The notes beneath the pieces were generated by a model. The model saw only the letters and a program-made list of their open reading frames with translations, was not told where the DNA came from and did no database searches. A stretch of 64,000 nt of DNA from NCBI RefSeq assembly GCF_026013415.1, contig NZ_JAPDOK010000002.1, forward strand, positions 186,001-250,000, written 5' to 3'. Made by a program: the position numbers and the translations under genes. This DNA is from Sphingomonas caeni. GTDB taxonomy: Bacteria; Pseudomonadota; Alphaproteobacteria; Sphingomonadales; Sphingomonadaceae. This document shows, piece by piece, positions 1 to 7,965 of the stretch (positions are counted from its first letter, which is position 1; each line of letters begins with the position of its first letter).

Positions 1-1880
1 GGGCGGCGAACGAAGCGCCCGCGACCCTGGGTCCCGGCCTTCGCCGGGATGACGGAAAGAAAAAGCCGTCGCCCAAATTCCAGCCGCCGCAGCTGGCGAC
101 GCTGGTCGATAGCGTCCCCGCCGGCGCCCAGTGGCTCCACGAGGTCAAATATGACGGCTATCGCGCGCTGCTGAGCATCGGCGCGGGCGGGCCGAAGGTC
201 TTCACGCGGACCGGGCTCGACTGGACGGGCAAGTTTCCGGGGATCGCCGAGGCGGCCGAGTCGATCCCGGGCGCGGCGCTGATCGACGGCGAGATCGTCG
301 CGTACAGGGAGGGGAAGCCCGATTTCTCGACGCTGCAGGAGGCGATCTCGAACGGAGGCGAGGGTCTGACCCTGTTCGCGTTCGACCTGCTCTCGCAGGA
401 CGGCGAGGATCTGGCCAAACTCCCGCAGATCCAGCGCAAGGAACGGTTGCGCGCGCTGGTGGCGGGGGCGGACGCCAAGGTTGATGGGCGCATCCAGTTC
501 TCCGAGCATGTGCTGGGCAGCGGCGAGCAATTGTTCACGGCAATGTGCCGCGAGGGCTATGAAGGCGTCGTCTCCAAAAAGGCCGACGCCCCCTATCGCG
601 GGGCGCGGACCAAGGCCTGGCTGAAGGTGAAATGCACGCGGCGGCAGGAATTCGTGGTCATCGGCTGGTCGCCGAGCAGCGCCAAGGGGCGCGGGTTCCG
701 GTCATTGCTGCTGGCGGTAAACGGCCCGCAGGGGCTGGTCTATGCGGGCAAGGTGGGGACGGGGTTCAGCACCGCGACGCTCCACGCGCTGCGCGAGAAG
801 TTCGACCGGATCGCGGTCGAGAAGCCGCCGGCCCCGGTGCCGCGGGCCGAGGCGCGCGGGGTCCATTGGGTAAAGCCCCAGCTTGTCGCCGAGATCGCCT
901 TCGCCGAATTTACCGCCGAAAAGGTCGTCCGTCATGCAAGCTTCCTGGGGCTGCGCGAGGACAAGCAGGCGAGCGACGTGGTCGCCGAGGAGGCCGTACC
1001 CGTGCCCGAACTGCCCGAATCGACCGTGAAGATCAGCAGCCGGGACCGCGTCATCTATCCCGAATCGAGGATCACCAAGGGCGAGCTCGCCGATTACTAC
1101 GCGCAGGTGGCGCCGATCCTGCTGCCCTGGCTCGCCAGCCGGCCGATCAGCCTGGTGCGGTGCCCGCAGGGGCGCGCCAAGGCCTGCTTCTTCCAGAAGC
1201 ACGATGCCGGATCGTTCGGCGACCATGTCCATCATGTCGATGTCCGCGAGAAGGATGGGTCGGTCGAACCCTATCTCTATGTCGATGACGCCGACGGGGT
1301 GATGGCCTGCGTCCAGATGGGGACGATCGAATTCCATGGCTGGGGCAGCCTCGTCGCCGATATCGAGAAGCCCGACCGGCTGGTGTTCGATCTCGATCCC
1401 GATGAGGGGCTGGATTTCGGGGCGGTCAAGAAGGCGGCGGAAGATTTGAAGGAGCATCTTGCCGATATCGGGCTGACGAGCTGGCCGATGCTGTCGGGCG
1501 GCAAGGGGGTGCATGTGGTGGTGCCGCTGATCCCCGCCGCCGAATGGCCGGCAGTGAAGAGCTTCGCCGAGCGGTTCGCGCGGGCGCTGGCGCAGGCCGA
1601 GCCCGATCGCTTCACCGCCAATCTCAAAAAGGCCGAGCGCAAGGGCAGGATCTTCATCGACTATCTGCGCAACCAGCGCGGGAGCACCGCGGTGCTGCCC
1701 TATGTCGCGCGGGCCCGCGAAGGCGCTCCGGTCGCGGCGCCGGTGACGTGGAGCGAGCTGCGCGACATCGAAAGCCCCAAGGCCTTCTCGATCCGGGACG
1801 GCGCCACGCTGATCGATCGGGCGAATTCGCGCGCGCTCTGGGGCTGGGGTACCGCCGACCAATCCTTGCCCGACCTCTGA
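1..1880 (+). CDS. ligD: ATP-dependent DNA ligase LigD, 5' partial
   Basis: Bacterial NHEJ ligase/polymerase. The reading frame is already open at base 3, so the true start and any N-terminal phosphoesterase domain lie upstream. The ligase domain comes first: adenylation motif EVKYDGYR with its lysine codon at 147-149, and EGVVSKK followed by AWLKVK (motifs IV-V). A primase-polymerase domain runs from about 1017 to the end, with the acidic pair in VFDLDPDEG and the LSGGKGVHVV motif. LigD works with Ku on double-strand breaks; no ku gene is visible here. A REP-like hairpin lies in frame near the 5' end. The ligase-then-polymerase order matches the usual alphaproteobacterial architecture. Confidence 0.93.
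   Translation, partial: AANEAPATLGPGLRRDDGKKKPSPKFQPPQLATLVDSVPAGAQWLHEVKYDGYRALLSIGAGGPKVFTRTGLDWTGKFPGIAEAAESIPGAALIDGEIVAYREGKPDFSTLQEAISNGGEGLTLFAFDLLSQDGEDLAKLPQIQRKERLRALVAGADAKVDGRIQFSEHVLGSGEQLFTAMCREGYEGVVSKKADAPYRGARTKAWLKVKCTRRQEFVVIGWSPSSAKGRGFRSLLLAVNGPQGLVYAGKVGTGFSTATLHALREKFDRIAVEKPPAPVPRAEARGVHWVKPQLVAEIAFAEFTAEKVVRHASFLGLREDKQASDVVAEEAVPVPELPESTVKISSRDRVIYPESRITKGELADYYAQVAPILLPWLASRPISLVRCPQGRAKACFFQKHDAGSFGDHVHHVDVREKDGSVEPYLYVDDADGVMACVQMGTIEFHGWGSLVADIEKPDRLVFDLDPDEGLDFGAVKKAAEDLKEHLADIGLTSWPMLSGGKGVHVVVPLIPAAEWPAVKSFAERFARALAQAEPDRFTANLKKAERKGRIFIDYLRNQRGSTAVLPYVARAREGAPVAAPVTWSELRDIESPKAFSIRDGATLIDRANSRALWGWGTADQSLPDL
27..54. repeat. REP-like palindromic repeat inside ligD
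   Basis: A 28-base unit with a perfect hairpin: CCCGGC (33-38), loop CTTC, GCCGGG (43-48), then ATGACG. Units of this form are dispersed, mostly intergenic, repeats in many sphingomonad and other GC-rich genomes. Here it is translated in frame as part of the linker before the LigD ligase domain. No second copy was seen in the window. Confidence 0.6.
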
Positions 1881-1942
1881 TCGCTTGTTGCATGGCAGCA
1901 TGACTTGCCCCATTCGGTAGGGCGATTGGGGTAGGAGTGCAT

Positions 1943-4426
1943 GTGGCCAGCCGCGCCGCCACGACATTGTTCGACGCCGGCGTGATCGCCGAGCGCTGGA
2001 TCGCGGACTATTGCGCGCATGGCCGCAAGGGCGACGTGCTGTGCGACCGCGTGGACGGCGATGCCAGCTGGAGCGCGGTGTTCGAGGAGCTGGCGACGCT
2101 GTCGGGCGAGGCGCTCGATCATGCCCGCGAGCGCGCGCAGCGCCATGCCGAGGATATCGGCACCGGCTTCCGCATCGCGGGCGAGGGCGAGGAACGGCCC
2201 TGGCCGCTCTCGCCGGTGCCGCTGCTGATCGCCAGCGAAGAATGGCGGGGGATTGCGGAAGGCGTCGCCGAGCGCGCCGACCTGATGGAGCGGGTGCTCG
2301 CCGATCTCTATGGCGAGGGCGCGCTGGTCCGCGATGGGCACGTCCCCGCCGCGCTGGTGACCGGCAGCCCCTTCTTCCTGCGTCCGCTGGCCAATCTCGA
2401 GCCCCCCGGCGGCTATCACCTCCAGTTCGTCGCCGCCGATCTGGGGCGCGGACCGAACGGCGAATGGCGCGTGCTCGCCGATCATATCCGCGCGCCCGCC
2501 GGGGCGGGCTATGCGCTCGAGAACCGGCTGGCGATGGCGCGGACGCTGGGGGGCTTGCAGGGGCGGCTCAATATCGAGCGGCAGGCGCCCTTTTTCGGGG
2601 CGTTTCGCGACGGGCTCGCGGCGCTGTGCCGCCGGGTCGATCCGCGAATCGGGCTGCTCACGCCCGGGCAGCTCAATCCCAGCTATGCCGAGCAGGCGCA
2701 TCTGGCGCGCTATCTGGGCTTCCTGCTGGTCGAGGGCGCGGATCTGGCGGTGCTCGACGACAAGCTCTACGTCCGCACCATCGCCGGGCTGAAGCGCGTC
2801 GACGCGCTGTGGCGGCGGATCGATCCGCGGCTGCTCGATCCGCTGGCGCTCGACTCGCACTCCGCGATCGGCGTGCCAGGACTGATCGACGCGATGGCGG
2901 CGGGCAATGTCGTGCTCGCCAATGCGCCGGGCAGCGCGATGCTCGAAGCGCCCGCCTTCGCCGCCTTCCTGCCGCGGCTGGCGCGGCATCTGCTTGGGCG
3001 TCCGCTCAAGCTGCCCAATATCGCGACCTGGTGGTGCGGGCAGGATGCCGAGCGGGCGAAGGTCGAGGCCGGGCTCGATACGCTGCTGATCGCCCCTGCC
3101 TTCGGGCCCAATCCGCTGGGGCTGCCCGAGGGACCGGCGCTGGGATCGGCGATCACCGGCGAGGCGCGCGCGGCACTGCTCGCCGACATGGCACGCCGGC
3201 CTCAGGACTATGTCGGGCAGGAGCTGGCGCGGCTTTCGACCATGCCGGTGGTGACCGGCGACAGCCTCGAGCCGCGGCCATTCACGCTGCGCGTCTTCGC
3301 GGCGCGCGGGGCCGACGGGCAATGGACCGTGCTCCCCGGCGGCTTTGCCCGGATCGGCGAGAATCCCGATCCGCGGGCGGCGGTGATGGGCGAAGGCGTG
3401 TGGTCGGCGGATGTCTGCATCCATGGACCCGAGCCGGTGGCGCCGGTTTCGCTGCTGCCCTCGGGCGATTCGACCCAGCTCCGGCGCAATCCGGGCACCC
3501 TCCCCAGCCGCGCCGCGGACAATCTCTTCTGGCTCGGCCGCTATCTGGAGCGCGGCGAGGCGCAGCTTGCGCTGCTGCGCGTGCTGCTCGGCCATTCGAT
3601 CAGCGCGGATACGGGCGCGGCGCTGCCGCCCGAGACGGTGCAGCGGCTCGTCAATCTGATCGTCGCGGCGGGATCGGCGCCCGCGCCCAGGACGCTGCGG
3701 CGCGCGGACCTGACCCAGTTCGCGCGGACGGCGCTGGAGGATGAGGAGGGCGGATACAGCGTGCGGCTCGTCAACCGCCAGGCGCGCAAGATCGGCGAAG
3801 TGTCGCGCGAGCGGCTCTCGGCGGACATGATCCATCTGCTCGACGCGCCCTTCCCCACCAAGGGTTCGCTGCTCGACCGCGCGGGTTCGCTCCAGCGGCG
3901 CTATTCGGCGCTAGCCGGCCTGTCCGCCGAGCATATGGCGCGGACCGATGCGTGGCGCTTCCACGATCTCGGCCGCCGGATCGAGCGCGCGGCGACGACG
4001 GTGCGCTTCGTGCGGACGTTCGGCGGGGCGGCGGCGAGCGCCGACGATCTTTCGACGCTGCTCGATCTTGCCGACAGCCAGATCAGCTATCGCCAGCGTT
4101 ACCTGACCGGGATCGCGCGCGTGCCGGTGCTCGATCTGGTGAGCCTCGATCCGGGCAATCCGCGGTCGATCGCATTCCAGGTCGCGGCGCTCGCGGCGCA
4201 TCTCAACACGCTGCCGGTGCTCTCGGACGATGGGCTCGCCGAGCCCCAGCAGGAGCAGGCGCGCGAGCTGGCGGCGATCCTGGTGACCGCCAATGCGCTG
4301 CGGATCGATGACGGCGTGTTCGCCGATCTGGAGACGCGGCTCTCGCGGCTCTCGGACGCGGTGGCACGGCGCTATTTCCTGCAGGGGGCGGAGCCGCTGC
4401 GCGCGGCGGGCATGACGTTGGCGTGA
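1943..4426 (+). CDS. circularly permuted ATP-grasp / alpha-E fusion protein
   Basis: About 827 residues. The N-terminal 480 or so resemble the circularly permuted ATP-grasp type 2 family (DUF404/DUF407); from about residue 520 (LPSRAADNLFWLGRYLERG) the protein is an alpha-E helical domain (DUF403). Many bacteria encode these as separate neighbours; here they are fused. ATP-grasp enzymes join carboxylates to amines, and published comparative genomics predicts that this module with a transglutaminase modifies or makes a peptide; the substrate is unknown. GTG at 1943 is preferred over GTG 1937 because AGGAG (1933-1937) sits five bases before it. The transglutaminase gene follows after 13 bases. 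Confidence 0.85.
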   Translation: MASRAATTLFDAGVIAERWIADYCAHGRKGDVLCDRVDGDASWSAVFEELATLSGEALDHARERAQRHAEDIGTGFRIAGEGEERPWPLSPVPLLIASEEWRGIAEGVAERADLMERVLADLYGEGALVRDGHVPAALVTGSPFFLRPLANLEPPGGYHLQFVAADLGRGPNGEWRVLADHIRAPAGAGYALENRLAMARTLGGLQGRLNIERQAPFFGAFRDGLAALCRRVDPRIGLLTPGQLNPSYAEQAHLARYLGFLLVEGADLAVLDDKLYVRTIAGLKRVDALWRRIDPRLLDPLALDSHSAIGVPGLIDAMAAGNVVLANAPGSAMLEAPAFAAFLPRLARHLLGRPLKLPNIATWWCGQDAERAKVEAGLDTLLIAPAFGPNPLGLPEGPALGSAITGEARAALLADMARRPQDYVGQELARLSTMPVVTGDSLEPRPFTLRVFAARGADGQWTVLPGGFARIGENPDPRAAVMGEGVWSADVCIHGPEPVAPVSLLPSGDSTQLRRNPGTLPSRAADNLFWLGRYLERGEAQLALLRVLLGHSISADTGAALPPETVQRLVNLIVAAGSAPAPRTLRRADLTQFARTALEDEEGGYSVRLVNRQARKIGEVSRERLSADMIHLLDAPFPTKGSLLDRAGSLQRRYSALAGLSAEHMARTDAWRFHDLGRRIERAATTVRFVRTFGGAAASADDLSTLLDLADSQISYRQRYLTGIARVPVLDLVSLDPGNPRSIAFQVAALAAHLNTLPVLSDDGLAEPQQEQARELAAILVTANALRIDDGVFADLETRLSRLSDAVARRYFLQGAEPLRAAGMTLA

Positions 4427-4439
4427 GCATGGACGCCTG

Positions 4440-5321
4440 ATGCTGTACGATATCCGCCATGTGACGCGCTTCGACTATGCGCGGCCGGTCGCGTTCGCTC
4501 GGTGCAATTTGCGGCTCAAGCCGATCCTGTGGTCGGGGCAGGAACTGCTCGACTATGCGCTGACGATCGAGCCAGGCGGACGGACCGCCCCGGCGCGGGC
4601 CGAGGCGGGGCTGGCCAATGTCGTGCGGCTGGTGGTCGACACGCCGGTGCGCACGCTCACCATCACCAGCAGCGCGCGGATCCGGGTCGACCGGACGATC
4701 CCCTTCCCCTCGCCCGGCGACCCGACCCTTGCCGAGATCGCGGCGCTGGCGCGGGCGAGCCGCGACATGTCGCCCGCGAGCCCCGCCGCCTATCTCTTCC
4801 CCTCGCCGCTGATCCCGCTCGATCCCGTGATCGCTTCGTGGTGCGCGGCGGACCTCGATCCGGAGCGCGGGGTGCTCGAGGCGGCGTTCGCGCTGTCGAG
4901 CCGGATCCAGCGCGACTTCGCGTTCGACAACAAGGCGACCCTGGTCGATACGCCGCCGCGCGAGGCGTTCGAGAAGAAGCGCGGCGTCTGCCAGGATTTC
5001 GCGCAGATCATGATCTCGGGGCTGCGCGCCGCGGGGCTGCCCGCCGCCTATGCCTCGGGATATCTGCGCACGCTTCCGCCGCCGGGCAAGCCGCGGCTGG
5101 TGGGGGCGGACGCGACCCATGCCTGGGTGCTGGTCTGGGCGGGGCCGAAGCTCGGCTGGGTGGGGATCGATCCGACCAACGGCATCTGGATGGCGAGCGA
5201 CCATGTCGTCGTCGCGATCGGCCGCGACTATGCCGATATCGCGCCGGTCGACGGGCTGGTGCTCGGTTCGGGCGCGCAGAAGATGGCGGTGTCGGTCGAT
5301 GTCGAGCCGCTGGAGGGCTAG
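4440..5321 (+). CDS. transglutaminase-like cysteine protein
   Basis: 293 residues, with the N-terminal beta domain found in bacterial transglutaminase-like proteins and a transglutaminase core. The expected triad is visible: Cys184 in GVCQDF, His227 in ATHAWV, Asp244 in GIDPTN. Such enzymes cleave or form amide bonds. It lies 13 bases after the ATP-grasp/alpha-E gene in the same direction, so it is probably co-transcribed and acts on the same unknown product. ATG 4440 is the first start after the preceding stop. A hairpin with a short T-run follows at 5341-5356. Confidence 0.88.
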   Translation: MLYDIRHVTRFDYARPVAFARCNLRLKPILWSGQELLDYALTIEPGGRTAPARAEAGLANVVRLVVDTPVRTLTITSSARIRVDRTIPFPSPGDPTLAEIAALARASRDMSPASPAAYLFPSPLIPLDPVIASWCAADLDPERGVLEAAFALSSRIQRDFAFDNKATLVDTPPREAFEKKRGVCQDFAQIMISGLRAAGLPAAYASGYLRTLPPPGKPRLVGADATHAWVLVWAGPKLGWVGIDPTNGIWMASDHVVVAIGRDYADIAPVDGLVLGSGAQKMAVSVDVEPLEG

Positions 5322-5339
5322 CGAAAGTTACGAAAGTTA
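5322..5339. repeat. tandem 9-bp direct repeat
   Basis: CGAAAGTTA occurs twice in succession directly after the transglutaminase stop codon and before the terminator hairpin. No function is evident. Confidence 0.6.
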
Positions 5340-5340
5340 G

Positions 5341-5356
5341 GGGGTGCGCCCCTTTT
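5341..5356 (+). terminator. hairpin terminator of the ATP-grasp/transglutaminase operon
   Basis: GGGG, loop TGCG, CCCC, then TTTT. The stem is short but GC-only, and it sits 20 bases after the transglutaminase stop, between two convergent genes. Confidence 0.45.
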
Positions 5357-5405
5357 CGGGCCGTGGGACACCGCATCCAATTCCAACATTTCCAACACGC
5401 CGGTC

Positions 5406-6257
5406 CTAGCCGTTGACGATCGTCCCGCCGTTGGGATGGAGCACCTGGCCGGACATGTAGCTCGCATCCTCACAGGCGAGGAACAGGAAGGCGGGGGCGA
5501 CCTCGTTGGGCTGGCCCGGGCGGCCCATCGGGGTGTGCTTGCCGAACGCCTTCAGCTTCTCGTCGCTGGCGCCGCCGCACGGATTGAGCGGGGTCCAGAT
5601 CGGGCCCGGCGCGACCGCGTTCACGCGGATGCCCTTTTCGACGAGATTCTCGGAGAGCGAGCGGGTGAAGGCGGTGATCGCGCCCTTGGTGCTGCTATAG
5701 TCGAGCAGCTCCTTCGAACCCTGGTAGCTGGTGACCGAGGTGCAATTGACGATCGCCGCGCCCTTGCCGAGGTGGGGAAGTGCTGCCTGGGTCATGTAGA
5801 ACATGCCGAAGATGTTGGTCTGGAAGGTGCGGAGCAGCTGCTCCTCGGTGATGTCGCGGATGTCCGTGTCGGGATGCTGCTCGCCGGCGTTGTTGACCAA
5901 TATGTCCAACCGTCCGAATTCGGACACTAACTGTTCGATTGCGCGCTCGCACAACTTCCTCGAGCCGATATCGGCCTTGATCCCGATCGCGCGGCGGCCC
6001 TCGGCCTCGACGATGCGCCGGGTCTCGGCGGCGTCATCATCCTCGAGCAGATAGAGGATGCCGATATCGGCGCCCTCGCGCGCGAACAGCGCGGCAACGG
6101 CGCGGCCGATGCCGCTGTCGGCGCCGGTGATCATCGCGACCTTGCCGGCGAGACGGCCGGAGCCGGGATAGCGGGGTTCCCATTCGGGCTTGGGCTCGAG
6201 CGCGCTCTCATGTCCGGGCAGCGCGTCTTCATGGATCATTTCTGCGGTGTCGGTCAC
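5406..6257 (-). CDS. SDR family oxidoreductase, stress-type
   Basis: 283 residues, a classical short-chain dehydrogenase with the N-terminal extension typical of the E. coli YghA / Bacillus YhdF group of general-stress dehydrogenases. Visible motifs are the nucleotide-binding TGADSGIGR (44-52), NNAG (122-125) and active-site Tyr187-x-x-x-Lys191. The physiological substrate is unknown. The GTG start is supported by AGGAG a few bases upstream. An EcfG-like promoter candidate lies 33 bases before the start. Two tiny membrane-protein genes precede it in the same orientation. Confidence 0.88.
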   Translation of the reverse strand: MTDTAEMIHEDALPGHESALEPKPEWEPRYPGSGRLAGKVAMITGADSGIGRAVAALFAREGADIGILYLLEDDDAAETRRIVEAEGRRAIGIKADIGSRKLCERAIEQLVSEFGRLDILVNNAGEQHPDTDIRDITEEQLLRTFQTNIFGMFYMTQAALPHLGKGAAIVNCTSVTSYQGSKELLDYSSTKGAITAFTRSLSENLVEKGIRVNAVAPGPIWTPLNPCGGASDEKLKAFGKHTPMGRPGQPNEVAPAFLFLACEDASYMSGQVLHPNGGTIVNG

Positions 6258-6289
6258 GGCACTGGCTCCTTGGGGAGGGGTGCCGGATG

Positions 6290-6315
6290 AACCTGCGCGG
6301 AAGGCCGGAAGTTCC
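6290..6315 (-). promoter_or_regulatory. candidate EcfG (general stress) promoter
   Basis: On the minus strand GGAAC (6315-6311) and GGTT (6293-6290) are 17 bases apart. This is close to the alphaproteobacterial EcfG consensus GGAAC-N16/17-CGTT, with one mismatch in the -10. It lies just upstream of a stress-type SDR gene. The motif is short, so chance occurrence is possible. Confidence 0.35.
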
Positions 6316-6346
6316 GCTTTATGAGTGGCTTACCAGGCCAACTGGA

Positions 6347-6363
6347 GCCGCCGCAGCGGCGGC
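6347..6363. repeat. perfect GC palindrome
   Basis: GCCGCCGC, one base, GCGGCGGC, six bases after the stop of the 32-residue protein. It could attenuate transcription towards the SDR gene, but no T-run follows on either strand. Confidence 0.35.
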
Positions 6364-6368
6364 CGGAT

Positions 6369-6467
6369 TCAGGCGAAGAACGCCGAACCCTGCACGCTGC
6401 TGCTGACGACGATGAGGAAGGCGGTGATCGCGAACGATGCGGCGCCGACGGTGATCTGACGAACCAT
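6369..6467 (-). CDS. tiny single-span membrane protein (32 aa)
   Basis: A 32-residue protein starting MVRQITVGAA with one hydrophobic stretch (residues about 6-22) and a short polar tail. It is supported by a good Shine-Dalgarno, AAGGAGA, six bases before the ATG, and by an adjacent upstream gene of the same kind. Its function is unknown. Standard gene callers would miss it because of its length. Confidence 0.6.
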   Translation of the reverse strand: MVRQITVGAASFAITAFLIVVSSSVQGSAFFA

Positions 6468-6508
6468 TTTCTGTCTCCTTGGGGTCTGGGCTTCGAGAAC
6501 CGGGCCGA

Positions 6509-6619
6509 TCAGGCGATCGGCACCAGCGGGGTCGAAGCGAACAGGCAGGCGGCGGTGAACATCACGGCGCCGAGGACCGAAACGGTGCGGGCGAACGAGT
6601 CGAAACGAGCGGTCATCAT
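6509..6619 (-). CDS. tiny single-span membrane protein (36 aa)
   Basis: A 36-residue protein starting MMTARFDSFARTV, with a basic/polar N-terminus, one hydrophobic span (about 13-29) and a STPLVPIA tail. GGGAG lies about five bases before the ATG; either of two adjacent ATGs (6619, 6616) could be used. It is the first gene after the sigma-54-like site at 6681-6695 and precedes the 32-residue protein by 41 bases. I recall similar short proteins in sphingomonads but cannot verify it. Function unknown. Confidence 0.6.
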   Translation of the reverse strand: MMTARFDSFARTVSVLGAVMFTAACLFASTPLVPIA

Positions 6620-6680
6620 GGTAACTCCCTGACTTGGTCGAGCGGTCCGGACCATCCGTCCGCCGATGCCCGACATGTGT

Positions 6681-6695
6681 GCAGGGAGCGTGCCA
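6681..6695 (-). promoter_or_regulatory. candidate sigma-54 promoter
   Basis: Minus strand TGGCAC (6695-6690), five bases, CTGCA. This matches the RpoN consensus TGGCAC-N5-TTGCA except for one base in the -12 element. The predicted start is near 6669, about 50 bases before the first tiny membrane-protein gene. Control by an enhancer-binding protein is inferred; none is encoded nearby. Confidence 0.5.
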
Positions 6696-6815
6696 GTTTC
6701 GCTAAGTCATTGATTCTGCGTGAGGCGCGCCTAGGGGTTTTGCGGAGGCGGGAATTTACCCTATTTCGTGTGGTGAAATTTCCCAGATTGCGGCGCGAAA
6801 TACCGGGAAAATCAA

Positions 6816-7832
6816 CTAATCGGCGCGGACCTGGTTCCGGCCGCCCTCTTTCGCCGCATAGAGCAGCCGGTCGGCGCGCTGGAAGGCGGTAGCGCACATC
6901 TCGTCGACGCTCGCCACGGTGAGGCCCGCCGAGAAGGTGATCTCGCCGAGCGGCGTGTCGCCCTCGCGCACGCGATAGTTGCGGGTGGCGACCTTGGCGC
7001 GGGCGGTTTCGAGCGTGGCACGCGCGGCAGTCTTGTCGACGCCGGTGAAGAGCACCGCGAATTCCTCGCCGCCATAGCGGGCGACGAGATGGCCGGCACA
7101 GGCCTCGCCGAGCGCCGCGGCGATCGCCTTGAGCACGCGGTCGCCCACGGCATGGCCGAACCGGTCGTTGACCGACTTGAAGTGATCGACGTCGCACACC
7201 GCGAGGCACATGGTCGCGCCCGACGCGGCCTGGGCGGAGAAGGCCTCCTCGAAGGCGCGGCGATTGGGCAGATCGGTCAGCGGATCGCGGCGGGCATTGT
7301 CGCGCGCCTCCTCGAGCTTCGAGCGCAGCTCGGTCGCCTCGCGGGTCGCGGCGTCGAGCCGGCTCTCGGCGGTACGGACGCGCTCGAGCATTTCGGTGGT
7401 CAGGCGCGCGACTTCGGGGATGCCGCCCGGGAGATCGCCGATCGCCTTGGCGCTGGCGGCGAGATCGCGGCCGAAATCCTCGGTCTCGGCGCGCATCGCC
7501 GCGACCATGTCGTGGAAGCCCTCGACCTGCATCTGGGTCTGCGCGACGAGTCCGTCGGCCTGTTCCTTGGCGGCGGCGCCGCTCGCGACGGGCTTCACGT
7601 CGCAATCGAGCGAGTCGATGTCGCGCTGGGTGAGGCGGACGCCGCCATCGGTGAGCGCGCGCACCGCCTTGGCGAGCGCGCCCTCGGGATCGGCGAGCAG
7701 ATGATAGGCGAACGCGAAATTGGCCGGATCGGGCTCCAGCCGCTGTTCGAACAGGAATTCGCCGATATGGTCGTAGAGGCGGCGCGCGGGGTTCCCCCCA
7801 CTAGCTACCCGAACGGCCTTGGCACCGGACAT
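6816..7832 (-). CDS. GGDEF diguanylate cyclase
   Basis: 338 residues. A C-terminal GGDEF domain (from about residue 185, DPLTDLPNRRAF) carries an intact GGEEF active loop at 254-258 and should make cyclic di-GMP. The N-terminal 170 residues are soluble, predicted helical, with a coiled-coil-like run just before the catalytic domain; no known sensor domain was recognised. The inhibitory I-site (RxxD five residues before GGEEF) is replaced by CAGH, so product inhibition is probably lost. ATG 7832 is preferred to an in-frame TTG at 7841. Confidence 0.88.
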   Translation of the reverse strand: MSGAKAVRVASGGNPARRLYDHIGEFLFEQRLEPDPANFAFAYHLLADPEGALAKAVRALTDGGVRLTQRDIDSLDCDVKPVASGAAAKEQADGLVAQTQMQVEGFHDMVAAMRAETEDFGRDLAASAKAIGDLPGGIPEVARLTTEMLERVRTAESRLDAATREATELRSKLEEARDNARRDPLTDLPNRRAFEEAFSAQAASGATMCLAVCDVDHFKSVNDRFGHAVGDRVLKAIAAALGEACAGHLVARYGGEEFAVLFTGVDKTAARATLETARAKVATRNYRVREGDTPLGEITFSAGLTVASVDEMCATAFQRADRLLYAAKEGGRNQVRAD

Positions 7833-7930
7833 AGACCCCAAATCCCCATAGCGCGCGCGGCCGCGGAATAGCGGCCGGGCGGCTCATGGAATCGTGGGTA
7901 TAGCGGAACTGCTAATATCCGGTTTTCGAA

Positions 7931-7951
7931 ACCTTCACTTCCGTGAAAGGT
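7931..7951 (-). terminator. weak hairpin after the peroxiredoxin gene
   Basis: ACCTTCAC, loop TTCC, GTGAAAGGT (one bulge), lying 15 bases after the peroxiredoxin stop. The tail on the minus strand is only TTTCG, so termination would be weak. Confidence 0.3.
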
Positions 7952-7965
7952 GCAAATCGGAGGAA

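Noticed and set aside
1700..3835. Long minus-strand open frame of about 700 codons antisense to the ATP-grasp gene
   Set aside because: Very Arg/Gly/Pro-rich product, no recognisable domain, fully covered by a clear gene on the plus strand; typical of GC-rich sequence.
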